Of a stretch of 64,000 bases of DNA, positions 18,435-27,388 are shown one piece after another. Made by a program: the position numbers and the translations under genes. The stretch is from the NCBI RefSeq assembly GCF_001735715.1, contig NZ_CP017259.1, positions 1,113,501 through 1,177,500 of the forward strand. Direction: 5' to 3'. Each line of letters opens with the position of its first letter. Position 1 is the first letter of the stretch. Under the pieces are notes generated by a model that worked only from the letters and a program-made list of their open reading frames with translations, was not told where the DNA came from and made no database searches. The stretch is from Formosa sp. Hel3_A1_48 (GTDB lineage Bacteria; Bacteroidota; Bacteroidia; Flavobacteriales; Flavobacteriaceae).

Positions 18435-18968
18435 TTAAATATAATATGGTGAGATCATTACATAAACAATCACGCCCGTAGTAGCGACATACAGCCATAC
18501 AGGAAACGCATATTTTACAATCCTTTTATGGGCTTTAAAGTCTCCTAAATAGGCACGGACATAACTGTGTAAAACCAAAGGAATTACAATAATAGATAGA
18601 ACAATGTGAGATATTAAAATAAAATAGTATAACGATTTTATCGACCCCTCACCCCCAAATGGTGTAGGGTCACTAGTCATGTGATAGGCAACATACATCA
18701 AAAGAAAAACCAATGAACAGGCTACTGCGGTCTTCATTAAGTTTTCGTGCAACGCCACTTTTTTGTTTTTTATGGCCCAAAGTGCTGCAAGTAATAATAC
18801 CGCTGTAATCCCATTTATAGATGCGTAAATAGGTGGTAAAAATGTAAGTGCTTCTACATTTGGAATTCGAATTCTAAAAAGCAATGCAACTACAACCGGT
18901 ATGGCTACAGAAACAATATTAATCCACAATTTGAATTTCTTTTCTATTGGTTTTGCTGAGTTATTCAT
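18435..18968 (-). CDS. DUF420 family membrane protein (cytochrome oxidase associated)
   Basis: This 177-residue protein has five hydrophobic helices (about 14-30, 44-62, 80-97, 118-138, 152-172) and conserved His residues in LHENL, YHMTSD and AHKRIVKY, which fits DUF420. Some DUF420 proteins (CtaM-like) are needed to mature heme-copper oxidases. It overlaps the SCO gene by 8 bp at its start and is followed after 2 bp by the CxxC small protein. Confidence 0.88.
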   Translation of the reverse strand: MNNSAKPIEKKFKLWINIVSVAIPVVVALLFRIRIPNVEALTFLPPIYASINGITAVLLLAALWAIKNKKVALHENLMKTAVACSLVFLLMYVAYHMTSDPTPFGGEGSIKSLYYFILISHIVLSIIVIPLVLHSYVRAYLGDFKAHKRIVKYAFPVWLYVATTGVIVYVMISPYYI

Positions 18969-19707
18969 GATTTAATAATTTTAAAATATCTTCTTTTAAA
19001 GCTGAAATTTCTTCCAATTCTCCTTCATCGTTTATTTGCTCTTTCTGACTGATAACTCCTTTGTAATAAATTTTAGGATTGCCAAAATCATCAGTTCTGG
19101 AACGAATATACCCTTGTCTATCAATTAAGGCAAAGTTGCCTGAGTGTTCAAAACCTCCAGCTGCACCCTCAACTTCTGCGGCATAGAGATTGAATCCTAA
19201 ATTAGCTAAATTATAAATATCCTCTTGTTGCCCCGTTAGAAAATGCCAATTTGGATTGCTTACTCCATATTGATCTGCATAATTTTTCATGACCTCAACA
19301 GTATCATAATCAGGATTAATAGTAAAAGAGGCAATACCAAAATCATCGCGCTTGGGAAAAGTGTTTTGAATATCAACTAAATTTTGATTCATTTTTGGAC
19401 AAATTGTTGGACATGTTGTAAAGAAAAATTCTACTAAATACACTTTCCCCTCAAAATCTTTATTTGTAATAACTTTTCCATATTGATTGGTAAAGCTAAA
19501 AGGCATCACTTTTTTTCGTTCGCCATTTATTACCAAATATGAAAGTTGAGTGTCATCTTTTGTTTGTAGCTTGACATTATCGCTTCTGCTCTCAACCCTA
19601 GTGACATCATTATTTTGTATTCTATCTATTATTCTTGGAATAAAAATTATACCAAAAACAAGAACAATAAAGGCAATGCCTACGTATGAATAATTAGTTG
19701 ATTTCAT
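18961..19707 (-). CDS. SCO1/SenC family copper chaperone
   Basis: This 248-residue membrane-anchored thioredoxin-fold protein has an N-terminal helix (about 9-28), then VEFFFTTCPTICPKMNQNLV near residue 92 with the CPxxC copper site, and the third ligand His in FEHSGNFALIDRQG near 190. SCO proteins deliver copper to the CuA centre of cytochrome oxidase. It overlaps the upstream hypothetical gene by 14 bp. Confidence 0.92.
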   Translation of the reverse strand: MKSTNYSYVGIAFIVLVFGIIFIPRIIDRIQNNDVTRVESRSDNVKLQTKDDTQLSYLVINGERKKVMPFSFTNQYGKVITNKDFEGKVYLVEFFFTTCPTICPKMNQNLVDIQNTFPKRDDFGIASFTINPDYDTVEVMKNYADQYGVSNPNWHFLTGQQEDIYNLANLGFNLYAAEVEGAAGGFEHSGNFALIDRQGYIRSRTDDFGNPKIYYKGVISQKEQINDEGELEEISALKEDILKLLNHE

Positions 19708-20413
19708 TGTTTAATATATCATCAGCTCTACGTGTGTTAGAGTCAAATTTACCTTTTCGTTTTTGGCGGTATTCCGTGAACAAGATCCGCATGTCATCAC
19801 TCATTTTATTTTTGAGTTCAGATACTTCTAAAACATTATAGGAATATAGTCCTTGAATTGGTGCGTCTTGTTCTTTTTGCGTTTTTGTTCTGTCATCCAA
19901 GCGCCCACGTTGATGGCGCTCTTTGTCAATGATGAAAACGTAATCGGATCCTAAATCTGGTCTCAAAACCGCTGAAATTTTTAAATTGGTATAAGCGTTT
20001 TGTAAAGCTTCTGGAGACCCGAAGGCAAAAGTCCAATACTTTAGAGGTTCAAATGCGTTCAACTCTTTTTTTAAAGCTTGGGCTTGGGATTTAGCCGATT
20101 CTGGTAACAAAACAACGATTTGAAAGCGTTTAAACCCGCGGAATTTATCATAAACCAACTCTTTTAAATTTAGTGCTGGCGTAGCGTCTTGCATTGGATC
20201 TTCGCCAAGGAACCCTAAAACTGTAAGTTGGTTTTCTAGGGTAATAGACCCTCCTTCACTTGTTTTGAAATTGTGTAGTTCCGGAATGTTTGTTTTAACA
20301 ATATCTAAAGCGTTGTAATTATGCTTTGAAGGATATAAAAACAACAAGAAGAGCACTGGCAAAAAAAACAGGACACATAAAACAAGGGGTTTTTTAATCT
20401 TTGAAAACATCAT
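19694..20413 (-). CDS. Membrane-anchored protein of cox cluster, thioredoxin-like without cysteines
   Basis: This 239-residue protein has one N-terminal membrane helix (about 9-27) and an extracytoplasmic domain. The segment TVLGFLGEDPMQDATPALNL and the strand FKRFQIVVLLPE recall the SCO/thioredoxin fold, but no CxxxC motif is present. It sits directly before SCO in the oxidase assembly cluster. I do not recognise a named family; a cysteine-less partner of the SCO protein is a guess. Confidence 0.7.
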   Translation of the reverse strand: MMFSKIKKPLVLCVLFFLPVLFLLFLYPSKHNYNALDIVKTNIPELHNFKTSEGGSITLENQLTVLGFLGEDPMQDATPALNLKELVYDKFRGFKRFQIVVLLPESAKSQAQALKKELNAFEPLKYWTFAFGSPEALQNAYTNLKISAVLRPDLGSDYVFIIDKERHQRGRLDDRTKTQKEQDAPIQGLYSYNVLEVSELKNKMSDDMRILFTEYRQKRKGKFDSNTRRADDILNNEIN

Positions 20414-20424
20414 GCTGCAAAAAT

Positions 20425-20456
20425 AAAAAAGACGGTCATAAGTAACCGCCTTTTTT
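20425..20456 (-). terminator. Intrinsic terminator after cytochrome oxidase subunit IV gene
   Basis: Read on the minus strand: a run of A, GGCGGT, an 8-nt loop, ACCGTC and a run of six or more T. The stem has one A-C mismatch. It lies between the subunit IV gene and the assembly genes and may partly uncouple them. Confidence 0.65.
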
Positions 20457-20477
20457 ATTATAATATATTCTTAATGT

Positions 20478-20918
20478 TTAAAAGTCTCTTTTTACAAATC
20501 CGTTAGTGTAAACAGATTCGATGTATCCTCCTTCTTGAAGTAATATAAATACTAGGTAAAAAATGAGAAAAACTGCAGTCCAAACTACCAGTCTTCTGAG
20601 TGATTTTGTCTCATCACGCATGTGCATAAAATCCCAGGTGATGTAATAGGCCTTGACTATTGTTAAAACAATAAATATTAAATTTAGACTTTTTGTATAA
20701 ATGAAAGCCGAAAATAAAATGTTTAGTAGTGTTGCACCTAATCCGCCTTCAAAAGGCGTCATGGATGGTGACATAAGAATTTCTGGTTTAAAAATCCCTA
20801 GAACAACTTCCACAGCAGTAACTATAGTCAGGAATATTAAAACACCCCATATTTTTTGTGTGTTAGATTTAAATTTTATTAAACCTCTGAAAATTTCTAA
20901 TTTATGTGCGTGTGCCAT
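20478..20918 (-). CDS. Cytochrome c oxidase subunit IV family protein
   Basis: This 146-residue protein has three helices (about 20-40, 55-85, 105-125) and MAHAHKLEIFRGLIKFKSNTQKIW at its N-terminus, typical of the small subunit IV of bacterial heme-copper oxidases. It follows the subunit III gene by 18 bp. Confidence 0.88.
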   Translation of the reverse strand: MAHAHKLEIFRGLIKFKSNTQKIWGVLIFLTIVTAVEVVLGIFKPEILMSPSMTPFEGGLGATLLNILFSAFIYTKSLNLIFIVLTIVKAYYITWDFMHMRDETKSLRRLVVWTAVFLIFYLVFILLQEGGYIESVYTNGFVKRDF

Positions 20919-20936
20919 TTTAAAAATATTATATAA

Positions 20937-21938
20937 TTATACAAGGTAAAAGAAAGTGAATACAAAGACCCATACTAAATCGACAAAGTGCCAGTATAGC
21001 CCTACTTTTTCTACCATTTCATAGTTCTTTCTGCGTTCGTAGGTGCCGATAATAACATTAAAGAAAATAATGATGTTGATTACAACACCTGAAAAAACGT
21101 GGAATCCGTGAAACCCTGTGATAAAGAAGAAAAAGTCTGCGAACAATGGTGCACCATATTCGTTGACCTCAAGATTAGCACCCTTGACATAGCGCTTGCC
21201 GTTGTTTTTTACTTGGGCTAATGAGGCAGCCCTTGAAAGAACCGTTTTTTTGCCTTCTTCGTTGATGGTTTGAGTGCGCACTAAAATATTTGGATGTGTC
21301 TCTAGTCCGTGGTACACATCGTTTATTGTAAATGCAGGTAAGCTGTTTTCGCTCACGAACCATATTCCATTTTTACTTTGGTGTTGAGTGCGCTCCGAAT
21401 GAGCCGCCGTTGTAAATTCCTCAACAGCCACTCTTTTAAAAACTTCTTCACCATCAATCGTTTTGTATTCACCAAACTGCAAAATATTCCCCCCTTTTGT
21501 CTGAACAGCACCATAATCCCCCTGAATAAATGTTGCCCATTCCCATGCTTGAGAGCCTACAAAAATGACTCCTCCAATGATGGTAAAAAACATATACCAA
21601 ATCACTTTGTTTTTCTTCATTTGATGGCCGGCATCTACAGCAAGAACCATAGTCACTGAAGACATTATTAGTACGAAAGTCATAAATGCGACGTAAATCA
21701 TAGGAAGTTCTTGGCCGTGTAAAAAAGGTACGTGTGTAAAAACTTCATCGGCGATTGGCCAATAGTCTATAAACTTGAATCGAGAAAAGCCATAAGCAGC
21801 CAAAAAGCCAGAAAATGTTAAAGCATCCGAAACAATGAAGAACCACATCATCATTTTTCCATAACTTGATTTTAGTGGCTGATTGCCCCCGCCCCAAGTT
21901 TTTCCTTCTGTTCCTGTGCTAACTACTGTAGAATCCAT
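20937..21938 (-). CDS. Cytochrome c oxidase subunit III (long form)
   Basis: This 333-residue subunit III starts at MDSTVVSTGTEGKTWGGG; a start ten codons upstream is possible but not conserved-looking. It has YGKMMMWFFIVSDALTFSGF near 30, a large hydrophilic insertion about 130-240 between helices, and the final FFFITGFHGFHVFSG...YWHFVDLVWVFVFTFFYLV, which is the COX3 core. The insertion is characteristic of the Bacteroidota long form. It is a membrane subunit of the aa3/caa3-type terminal oxidase; subunits I and II are outside the window. Confidence 0.92.
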   Translation of the reverse strand: MDSTVVSTGTEGKTWGGGNQPLKSSYGKMMMWFFIVSDALTFSGFLAAYGFSRFKFIDYWPIADEVFTHVPFLHGQELPMIYVAFMTFVLIMSSVTMVLAVDAGHQMKKNKVIWYMFFTIIGGVIFVGSQAWEWATFIQGDYGAVQTKGGNILQFGEYKTIDGEEVFKRVAVEEFTTAAHSERTQHQSKNGIWFVSENSLPAFTINDVYHGLETHPNILVRTQTINEEGKKTVLSRAASLAQVKNNGKRYVKGANLEVNEYGAPLFADFFFFITGFHGFHVFSGVVINIIIFFNVIIGTYERRKNYEMVEKVGLYWHFVDLVWVFVFTFFYLV

Positions 21939-21974
21939 AGATGAAATATTGTTTTTTGAATTGTGCAAAAATAA

Positions 21975-22565
21975 TCAATTTATTTTGTTAAAGAAATATA
22001 AAAAGAAAAAGAGATAAAGCCATAAAATATCAACAAAGTGCCAAAACGTTGCGGCCAAATCAAAGCCTAATTTATTTGTGGGCGAATATTTCTTTTTCAA
22101 GTGGTTAATCGTTACTACGCTAAGGCAAATTAAACCGGCAACAACATGTAAAATATGCACAACAGCTATCACGTAAATATAAGACATGGTGATATTGCTT
22201 GTAGGCCCTGTAAAATTAAATCCAGACGCAATAATTTCATTGAATCCAGAAAATTGGGTATAAATAAAACCAAGCCCTAAAATAAAAGCCCCTATGAGAA
22301 GTGAAAGACTTAACTGATTTTGTTTTTTTTGGAGGGCTTTTTTTGAGAAATATAAAACAATACTACTCATTACAATAAGCACAGTACTCGCTGTAAATGA
22401 TTGAGGCAAATCAAAGTTAGAAAGCCAATCCTCTCGTGTGCTGCTTACTATAAATGCACTTGTAAGTCCTCCAAATGACATTACTAGGGATATAATGCCA
22501 AACCAAAGCATCATTTTTTTTGCTCTTATATTCTTTTCTTTTGGTGTTCCTTGAGTTAAATCCAT
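21975..22565 (-). CDS. Cytochrome c oxidase subunit III (short form)
   Basis: This 196-residue heme-copper oxidase subunit III starts MDLTQGTPKEKNIRAKKMMLWFG, with five helices and the COX3 end ATFWHFVDILWLYLFFFLYF. The ATG at 22565 lies 4 bp after the ctaB stop and is preferred to the longer frame from 22592, which overlaps ctaB. Two tandem subunit III genes are usual in Flavobacteriaceae. Confidence 0.9.
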   Translation of the reverse strand: MDLTQGTPKEKNIRAKKMMLWFGIISLVMSFGGLTSAFIVSSTREDWLSNFDLPQSFTASTVLIVMSSIVLYFSKKALQKKQNQLSLSLLIGAFILGLGFIYTQFSGFNEIIASGFNFTGPTSNITMSYIYVIAVVHILHVVAGLICLSVVTINHLKKKYSPTNKLGFDLAATFWHFVDILWLYLFFFLYFFNKIN

Positions 22566-22569
22566 AATA

Positions 22570-23463
22570 CTATATAAATTTATCCAGCACATAAATAAAT
22601 TGCAAGCTTGTGATGTACAAAATACTCACAAACATCAATTTCCGTGCGGATTGATCCGTTTGTTGTTGAAAAAGTTTGAAGCCATAATATAAAAACCCCA
22701 GCCCAATGACGGCAATAAGTACAGCTCCCAATAGCGAAAGTTGTAGATTACCAGTAACCCCAAATGCTGGGACTAGTGAAATAAGAACGGTCCAAGCTAT
22801 ATAAATTATAACCTGCAAAACAGTGCCTTTATCTTTAGCTCCAGTAGGGAGCATTAAGAACCCTGCTTTCTTGTAATCGCTATCTAAAAACCATGCAATT
22901 GCCCAAAAATGAGGAAATTGCCAGAAAAATTGAATCAAAAAAAGAGTCCCGGGTTCAATATCAAATTTTCCTGTAAAAGCAACCCAGCCCAACATAAAAG
23001 GAATTGCTCCGGGGATAGCGCCAGCAAAAACCGACAGTGGAGTTTTTTGTTTAAGAGGAGTATACACACTGGTATATAAAAAAATTGAGACCGCAGCAAA
23101 CATCGCTGTTCTTGGGTTAATAACGTACAAAACCGACAACCCTAAAATTGTAAGTACAAGGCCTAATATAAAAGCATTGGTTACAGAGATTCTCCCCGAA
23201 GGTATAGGCCTATTTTCTGTACGAATCATAAGCGCGTCTAGGTCACGTTCAATAATCTGGTTAAAAACATTTGATGCCCCAACCATACAATATCCGCCAA
23301 CCGCGAGTAGGCCCAAAACTGAAAAACGTACCTCCTCAGCAGCTAATAAATACCCCGCAATAGAAGAGAAAACAACACTTAAAGATAAGCCCATTTTAGT
23401 AACGGCCTTAAAATCCTGAAAGCGTGTAGCAACATTTAGAGATGAAACAGCTTGTTGGGTCAT
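22570..23463 (-). CDS. ctaB: Protoheme IX farnesyltransferase
   Basis: This 297-residue UbiA-fold prenyltransferase has about nine helices. The motif NVFNQIIERDLDALMIRTENRPIPSGR near 85 carries the two Asp-rich substrate residues (NxxxDxxxD), and the second Asp-rich loop is ILDSDYKKAGFLMLP-like (WFLDSDYKKAG) near 205. It makes heme O from heme B for the oxidase. I chose the ATG at 23463 (MTQQAVSSLNVATRF). It heads the cox assembly operon. Confidence 0.93.
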   Translation of the reverse strand: MTQQAVSSLNVATRFQDFKAVTKMGLSLSVVFSSIAGYLLAAEEVRFSVLGLLAVGGYCMVGASNVFNQIIERDLDALMIRTENRPIPSGRISVTNAFILGLVLTILGLSVLYVINPRTAMFAAVSIFLYTSVYTPLKQKTPLSVFAGAIPGAIPFMLGWVAFTGKFDIEPGTLFLIQFFWQFPHFWAIAWFLDSDYKKAGFLMLPTGAKDKGTVLQVIIYIAWTVLISLVPAFGVTGNLQLSLLGAVLIAVIGLGFLYYGFKLFQQQTDQSARKLMFVSILYITSLQFIYVLDKFI

Positions 23464-23561
23464 ATAATAGAATGCTTGGGATTTGCGCTGCAAAGATAAT
23501 CCTTAATTGCATCTAAATCAATATATTTTGGAAAGAAATCCGGGGTAAAAAAATTAAGTAA

Positions 23562-26180
23562 TCACAAGATGAAGCGGTAAGTTGCTTTGATCAAAAATAT
23601 ATTTTGCGGTTGTTGATCCAAAATCCCTGTTTGAAATCCATCAATAAGACCTTCTGCAGTTGAAATATTAGCTCTTGTCCCCTGAGACCAAACCAAAAAT
23701 AGCTCTGAGCCAGGAATATATTCCCAACGCAACACCAAATTAGAATTGAACTGAACAAATGAAAAATCAGGGTTATTAAAATTGTAATCCGTCAGGCCGT
23801 CAGCATCGTCATCAACTTGATAAGTGTCATCAATTAAATCGATTTGTGAGGCATTGTAAGCATAGAACCGGTCGTTCAGGCGGTTGGCGGTTGCATCAGT
23901 TACATATTTAAAGTCTTTAAACTGGCCCTTTGAAATAAATGGCTGGGCATAGTATTGTATAGTTAAGTTTGGGTTGATGGTATAATTTAAACGAAAGGAA
24001 GCACTTAGTGTTTGATTGTCTATAGTGCCTAAAATATAGCGCTTTGAATTATTGTAATCTACTTGAGTTACATACTGCGTCTTGTTCGGACGTGTTTCAA
24101 ATTCTGGTGAAATTGAAATATTCAACGCTTTGATGGGTTGATAATTTAAATCTAATTCAAACTTGAGAAATGAAAAATTGTCCTCTTCGGCTTGAGAGTG
24201 AATGGCTCCAACACGAGCATTAAAGTTCTTTCTGTCGTCGGTATTTATGAACAAAAACTTAAAATTTTCTTTCGAGAAACGCCATCTAGGCCCTCCTCTC
24301 AAGGCCGTGTTTTGATAAATTTTAGGTTTGTGTGTTAGCCCTATGCTCATTCTCCAATTGTTCAAAAACCCTAACCGCGATCGAAAATCATATTGGGTTC
24401 TGATGTGATTTCCCTCAAAATCATGAGTAGTGAATTGTTTAAATCTCAAAGTAACATCTCTAAAAATAGAAACTGGTTTTGCCGTGTTGTAACTCAAATC
24501 AAAAAATTGAAACTTTTGATCGGCACGACGTAAAAACCCAATATCATTGAGTTCTAGCTCCGGGGAGGCCCAATTAAATCCCGCTTTAAAATTCCAATTT
24601 ATACCACCAACTCTACCAACTTCAAAAAGCCCACCAGTCCCTGTAAGTGAAGTTCTATTCGGATCCACTTCTACATGAGAGGCATCAACTCTATTAAAAA
24701 GGTGGGTGATATTTTCTTGTGTGGCCTTTATGGCCTCAGGGCTTCCTTCCACACGGCTTAGTACAAAATTAGTCTGTATGTAGTAGTCCCGATTTTTCCA
24801 TTGGTGTTTAAAATCGATACCTCCAGAATAGGCTGCTTTCCTAAGTTCGGATGTTGCTTCAGAAGTAGAACGATTAGTTGCCGTAAACATACCGCCCAAA
24901 AAGGTGTTTCGATCGTTCATGTCCTTTTGGACTCTTCCTACAAAATAATTTGTAAAAGGCTCTGCCTCAGCTTTTTCCACTGTCCCATCATTGTTGATTT
25001 CAACATATTCTTTAGCGGTCATACTTTCTAAAACTCCGATTGACCATCCATTTTTTGTTTTACCGCTAAATTTGGCCGCTCCTAGTATAGTTGTGTTTTG
25101 AGGCCGATTTGTGTAGGCAACATCATCTACAGGTGGATATACTTGAGGGCTTCTCCCAATACGTCGGGAAAAAAACAGATTGTTCCGGTTTCCTGCAAAA
25201 CGATAATCAAAAATGTTTTTATTTTCTACAAAAAATGGTCTTTGTTCACGGTTAAAAATCTCAAAGCCGTCTAGAGCAATAGCAGCAGGATCTGCCTCAA
25301 CTTGTCCAAAGTCTGGATTGACCGTTAGATCTAAAGTCAAATCATTAGTTACTCCAATCTTTGCGTCCAAACCGGCATTGATTTTAGAATCCCGCCCATC
25401 GCGATATGGGTTGCCAGCTTCGGCCTTGTAAGACTCTAACTGAGCAACAGTGAAAGGTTGAATTTCTAACTGCTTTTGGGGCCTTATATTTTTGATTCCC
25501 CTAAGTTCTCCTGCTTCGCTAACCCAGCCCGCAGAGCCTACTGGAATTCGATCCCATGCGGATAATTCATTTGCTCTAAATAAATTACGGGCTACATTTA
25601 GACCCCAAACTTGTTCATCCGGATCACCAAAACGCAATTGACTTAAAGGGATTTTCATTTCAGCAGACCACCCCTCTGAAATAATTTGTGCTTTTGTGGT
25701 CCAAATTGGGTTCCAGCTATCGTCAATATCACTCCCGTTTTCGGTAATAAGTTCATCTCCACGAACACCTGCAGCAGTGACTGTAAATAGAAATGCAGTA
25801 CGGAGGTCATGATAACTATCAATGAGAACATTCATTCTATCGCCCTCAAAGCCGTCACGCCTCGAAAGGCGATTGGTTATTGTTTCAGGTGCAGTATCCA
25901 AAGCCAATAGCCCTATGTATAAATGCTTTTGGTCGTATAAAATTTTAAATTTCGTTTGTTCACTTGGCGCAGTATTTTCGTCAGGAAACACTTCAATAAA
26001 ATCTGAGCCCCAATCCACCATGCTCCAAATAGAGTCGTCAAGTAAACCATCAATTTTAGGCGCTTTTTCCGAGCTTATTTCTACAGTAAAATATTGGTTT
26101 GGAACTGTTATTTGTGCTGTCATCCAGATTGGCAAGAATAAGGAAAATCGTATAAAGCATTTAAATCTTAGCCTTTTCAT
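23562..26180 (-). CDS. DUF5916 family outer-membrane protein with CBM9-like domain
   Basis: This 872-residue protein has a signal peptide ending near WMTAQ. An N-terminal CBM9/DOMON-like beta domain (about 30-235) contains PKIDGLLDDSIW, IGLLALDTAPE and GWSAEMKIPLSQLRFG. The rest is a long strand-rich region that resembles an outer-membrane barrel, with NPDFGQVEADPA and RPFFVENKNIF marking DUF5916, and it ends in FLIKATYRFIL. The family is common in Flavobacteriaceae, often near peptide- or sugar-uptake genes; a substrate cannot be deduced. Confidence 0.88.
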   Translation of the reverse strand: MKRLRFKCFIRFSLFLPIWMTAQITVPNQYFTVEISSEKAPKIDGLLDDSIWSMVDWGSDFIEVFPDENTAPSEQTKFKILYDQKHLYIGLLALDTAPETITNRLSRRDGFEGDRMNVLIDSYHDLRTAFLFTVTAAGVRGDELITENGSDIDDSWNPIWTTKAQIISEGWSAEMKIPLSQLRFGDPDEQVWGLNVARNLFRANELSAWDRIPVGSAGWVSEAGELRGIKNIRPQKQLEIQPFTVAQLESYKAEAGNPYRDGRDSKINAGLDAKIGVTNDLTLDLTVNPDFGQVEADPAAIALDGFEIFNREQRPFFVENKNIFDYRFAGNRNNLFFSRRIGRSPQVYPPVDDVAYTNRPQNTTILGAAKFSGKTKNGWSIGVLESMTAKEYVEINNDGTVEKAEAEPFTNYFVGRVQKDMNDRNTFLGGMFTATNRSTSEATSELRKAAYSGGIDFKHQWKNRDYYIQTNFVLSRVEGSPEAIKATQENITHLFNRVDASHVEVDPNRTSLTGTGGLFEVGRVGGINWNFKAGFNWASPELELNDIGFLRRADQKFQFFDLSYNTAKPVSIFRDVTLRFKQFTTHDFEGNHIRTQYDFRSRLGFLNNWRMSIGLTHKPKIYQNTALRGGPRWRFSKENFKFLFINTDDRKNFNARVGAIHSQAEEDNFSFLKFELDLNYQPIKALNISISPEFETRPNKTQYVTQVDYNNSKRYILGTIDNQTLSASFRLNYTINPNLTIQYYAQPFISKGQFKDFKYVTDATANRLNDRFYAYNASQIDLIDDTYQVDDDADGLTDYNFNNPDFSFVQFNSNLVLRWEYIPGSELFLVWSQGTRANISTAEGLIDGFQTGILDQQPQNIFLIKATYRFIL

Positions 26181-26332
26181 AGAGTTTAGAGCAGGTTCAT
26201 TCGTAAAATATGGTGTAAATGTACAATCACAATAAAAATATCCGCTTGAATTTTGAAAAATTTAACATTCAAATTATGTGGTCTTTGCTGAAAACTCTTT
26301 TGAATTAATGTAAAAAATAAGCAGCAGAAGAT

Positions 26333-26364
26333 TTTGTTAATAACAATTTATAATTGTAGATTTG
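26333..26364 (+). promoter_or_regulatory. Promoter of rplM-rpsI (Bacteroidota type)
   Basis: TTTG at 26333-26336 and TAGATTTG at 26357-26364 match both Bacteroidota elements (-33 TTTG and -7 TAnnTTTG) with a 20-bp spacer. Transcription would start around 26370, giving a leader of about 40 nt before the L13 start. Confidence 0.75.
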
Positions 26365-26368
26365 CAAA

Positions 26369-26383
26369 CTCTTTTTTTAAGAG
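26369..26383 (+). promoter_or_regulatory. Leader hairpin upstream of rplM
   Basis: CTCTT-ttttt-AAGAG forms a 5-bp stem close to the predicted transcript start and about 28 nt before the GTG start of L13. A possible regulatory leader element; short and AT-rich, so only tentative. Confidence 0.3.
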
Positions 26384-26411
26384 GAATGTATAATTTGAAA
26401 AATATTTTAAC

Positions 26412-26867
26412 GTGGATACCCTAAGTTATAAAACAATTTCAGCAAACAAAGCCACTGTCGATAAGCAGTGGGTACTTATAGATGCAGAAGGACAAACCCT
26501 TGGGCGTTTGGCTTCTAAAGTAGCGATTCTTTTAAGAGGAAAGCACAAGCCAAACTTTACACCTCATGTTGATTGTGGTGATAACGTGATTGTTATCAAT
26601 TCTGAAAAAATCAACTTATCAGGAAACAAGTGGAATGACAAATCTTACATCCGCCATACAGGATACCCTGGTGGGCAACGATCTTTAACAGCAACAGAGA
26701 TGTTTGCTAAAGATCCTGCACGCTTAGTTGAAAAATCAGTAAAAGGAATGTTGCCCAAAAACAAATTAGGAGCGGCATTGTTTCGCAACTTGGACGTTGT
26801 AGTAGGCGCTGCGCACAAACATGAAGCGCAACAACCAAAAACAATTAATTTAAACGAAGTTAACTAA
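26412..26867 (+). CDS. rplM: 50S ribosomal protein L13
   Basis: This 151-residue protein matches L13 throughout: [19 protein letters not shown] near 21, [33 protein letters not shown] near 77, and [13 protein letters not shown] near 112. It uses a GTG start ([13 protein letters not shown]). The stop TAA shares its last base with the ATG of rpsI, so the two ribosomal genes are coupled. L13 is an early assembly protein of the large subunit. Confidence 0.97.
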   Translation: MDTLSYKTISANKATVDKQWVLIDAEGQTLGRLASKVAILLRGKHKPNFTPHVDCGDNVIVINSEKINLSGNKWNDKSYIRHTGYPGGQRSLTATEMFAKDPARLVEKSVKGMLPKNKLGAALFRNLDVVVGAAHKHEAQQPKTINLNEVN

Positions 26868-27253
26868 TGGAAGTTATTCACAAAATTGGTCGAAGAAAAA
26901 CAGCTGTAGCGCGGGTTTATGTTTCTGAAGGAAAAGGAAACATTACTGTAAATAGTAAAGACATTAAAGACTATTTCCCAACAGCAACTCTTCAATATAA
27001 AGTAAATCAGCCATTGGCACTCACTGACAACGAAGGCAACTTTGACGTCAAAGTTAATGTTCATGGTGGAGGTTCGACAGGACAAGCGGAAGCTGTTCGT
27101 TTAGCTATATCTCGTGCTATGTGCGAACTTAATGAAGAAAACAGAAGTGTTTTGAAACCAGAAGGCTTACTTACAAGAGACCCTAGAATGGTTGAGCGTA
27201 AGAAATTTGGACAGAAAAAAGCGCGTAAGAAATTTCAATTCTCTAAGCGTTAA
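26867..27253 (+). CDS. rpsI: 30S ribosomal protein S9
   Basis: This 128-residue S9 has [13 protein letters not shown] at the N-terminus, [22 protein letters not shown] in the middle, and the positively charged C-terminal tail ending KKFQFSKR that reaches the P-site tRNA. The start overlaps the rplM stop (TAATG). Confidence 0.97.
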   Translation: MEVIHKIGRRKTAVARVYVSEGKGNITVNSKDIKDYFPTATLQYKVNQPLALTDNEGNFDVKVNVHGGGSTGQAEAVRLAISRAMCELNEENRSVLKPEGLLTRDPRMVERKKFGQKKARKKFQFSKR

Positions 27254-27388
27254 TATATATTTTATAACCCAGTTATTGTTGTCCATGACAGGCCAACTGT
27301 CAGGATTTAGTTTAGCATCTAAATGTATAAGGCCTAGTTTTAGCCACTTGTACATTGCTAATTCAACAGAACGTAAACTAACACAAAA
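27254..27388 (+). promoter_or_regulatory. Structured leader upstream of rpsB (candidate ribosomal-protein leader)
   Basis: The 135-bp gap between rpsI and rpsB can form three consecutive hairpins. They are GACAG-gccaa-CTGTC (27287-27301, flanked by TCC/GGA that can extend the stem), ATTTAG-8 nt-CTAAAT (27305-27324), and GGC(C)TA-gttt-TAGCC (27331-27345). This density of paired segments before an S2 gene suggests an autoregulatory mRNA leader bound by S2. No poly-T run follows, so it is not a terminator. Confidence 0.45.
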
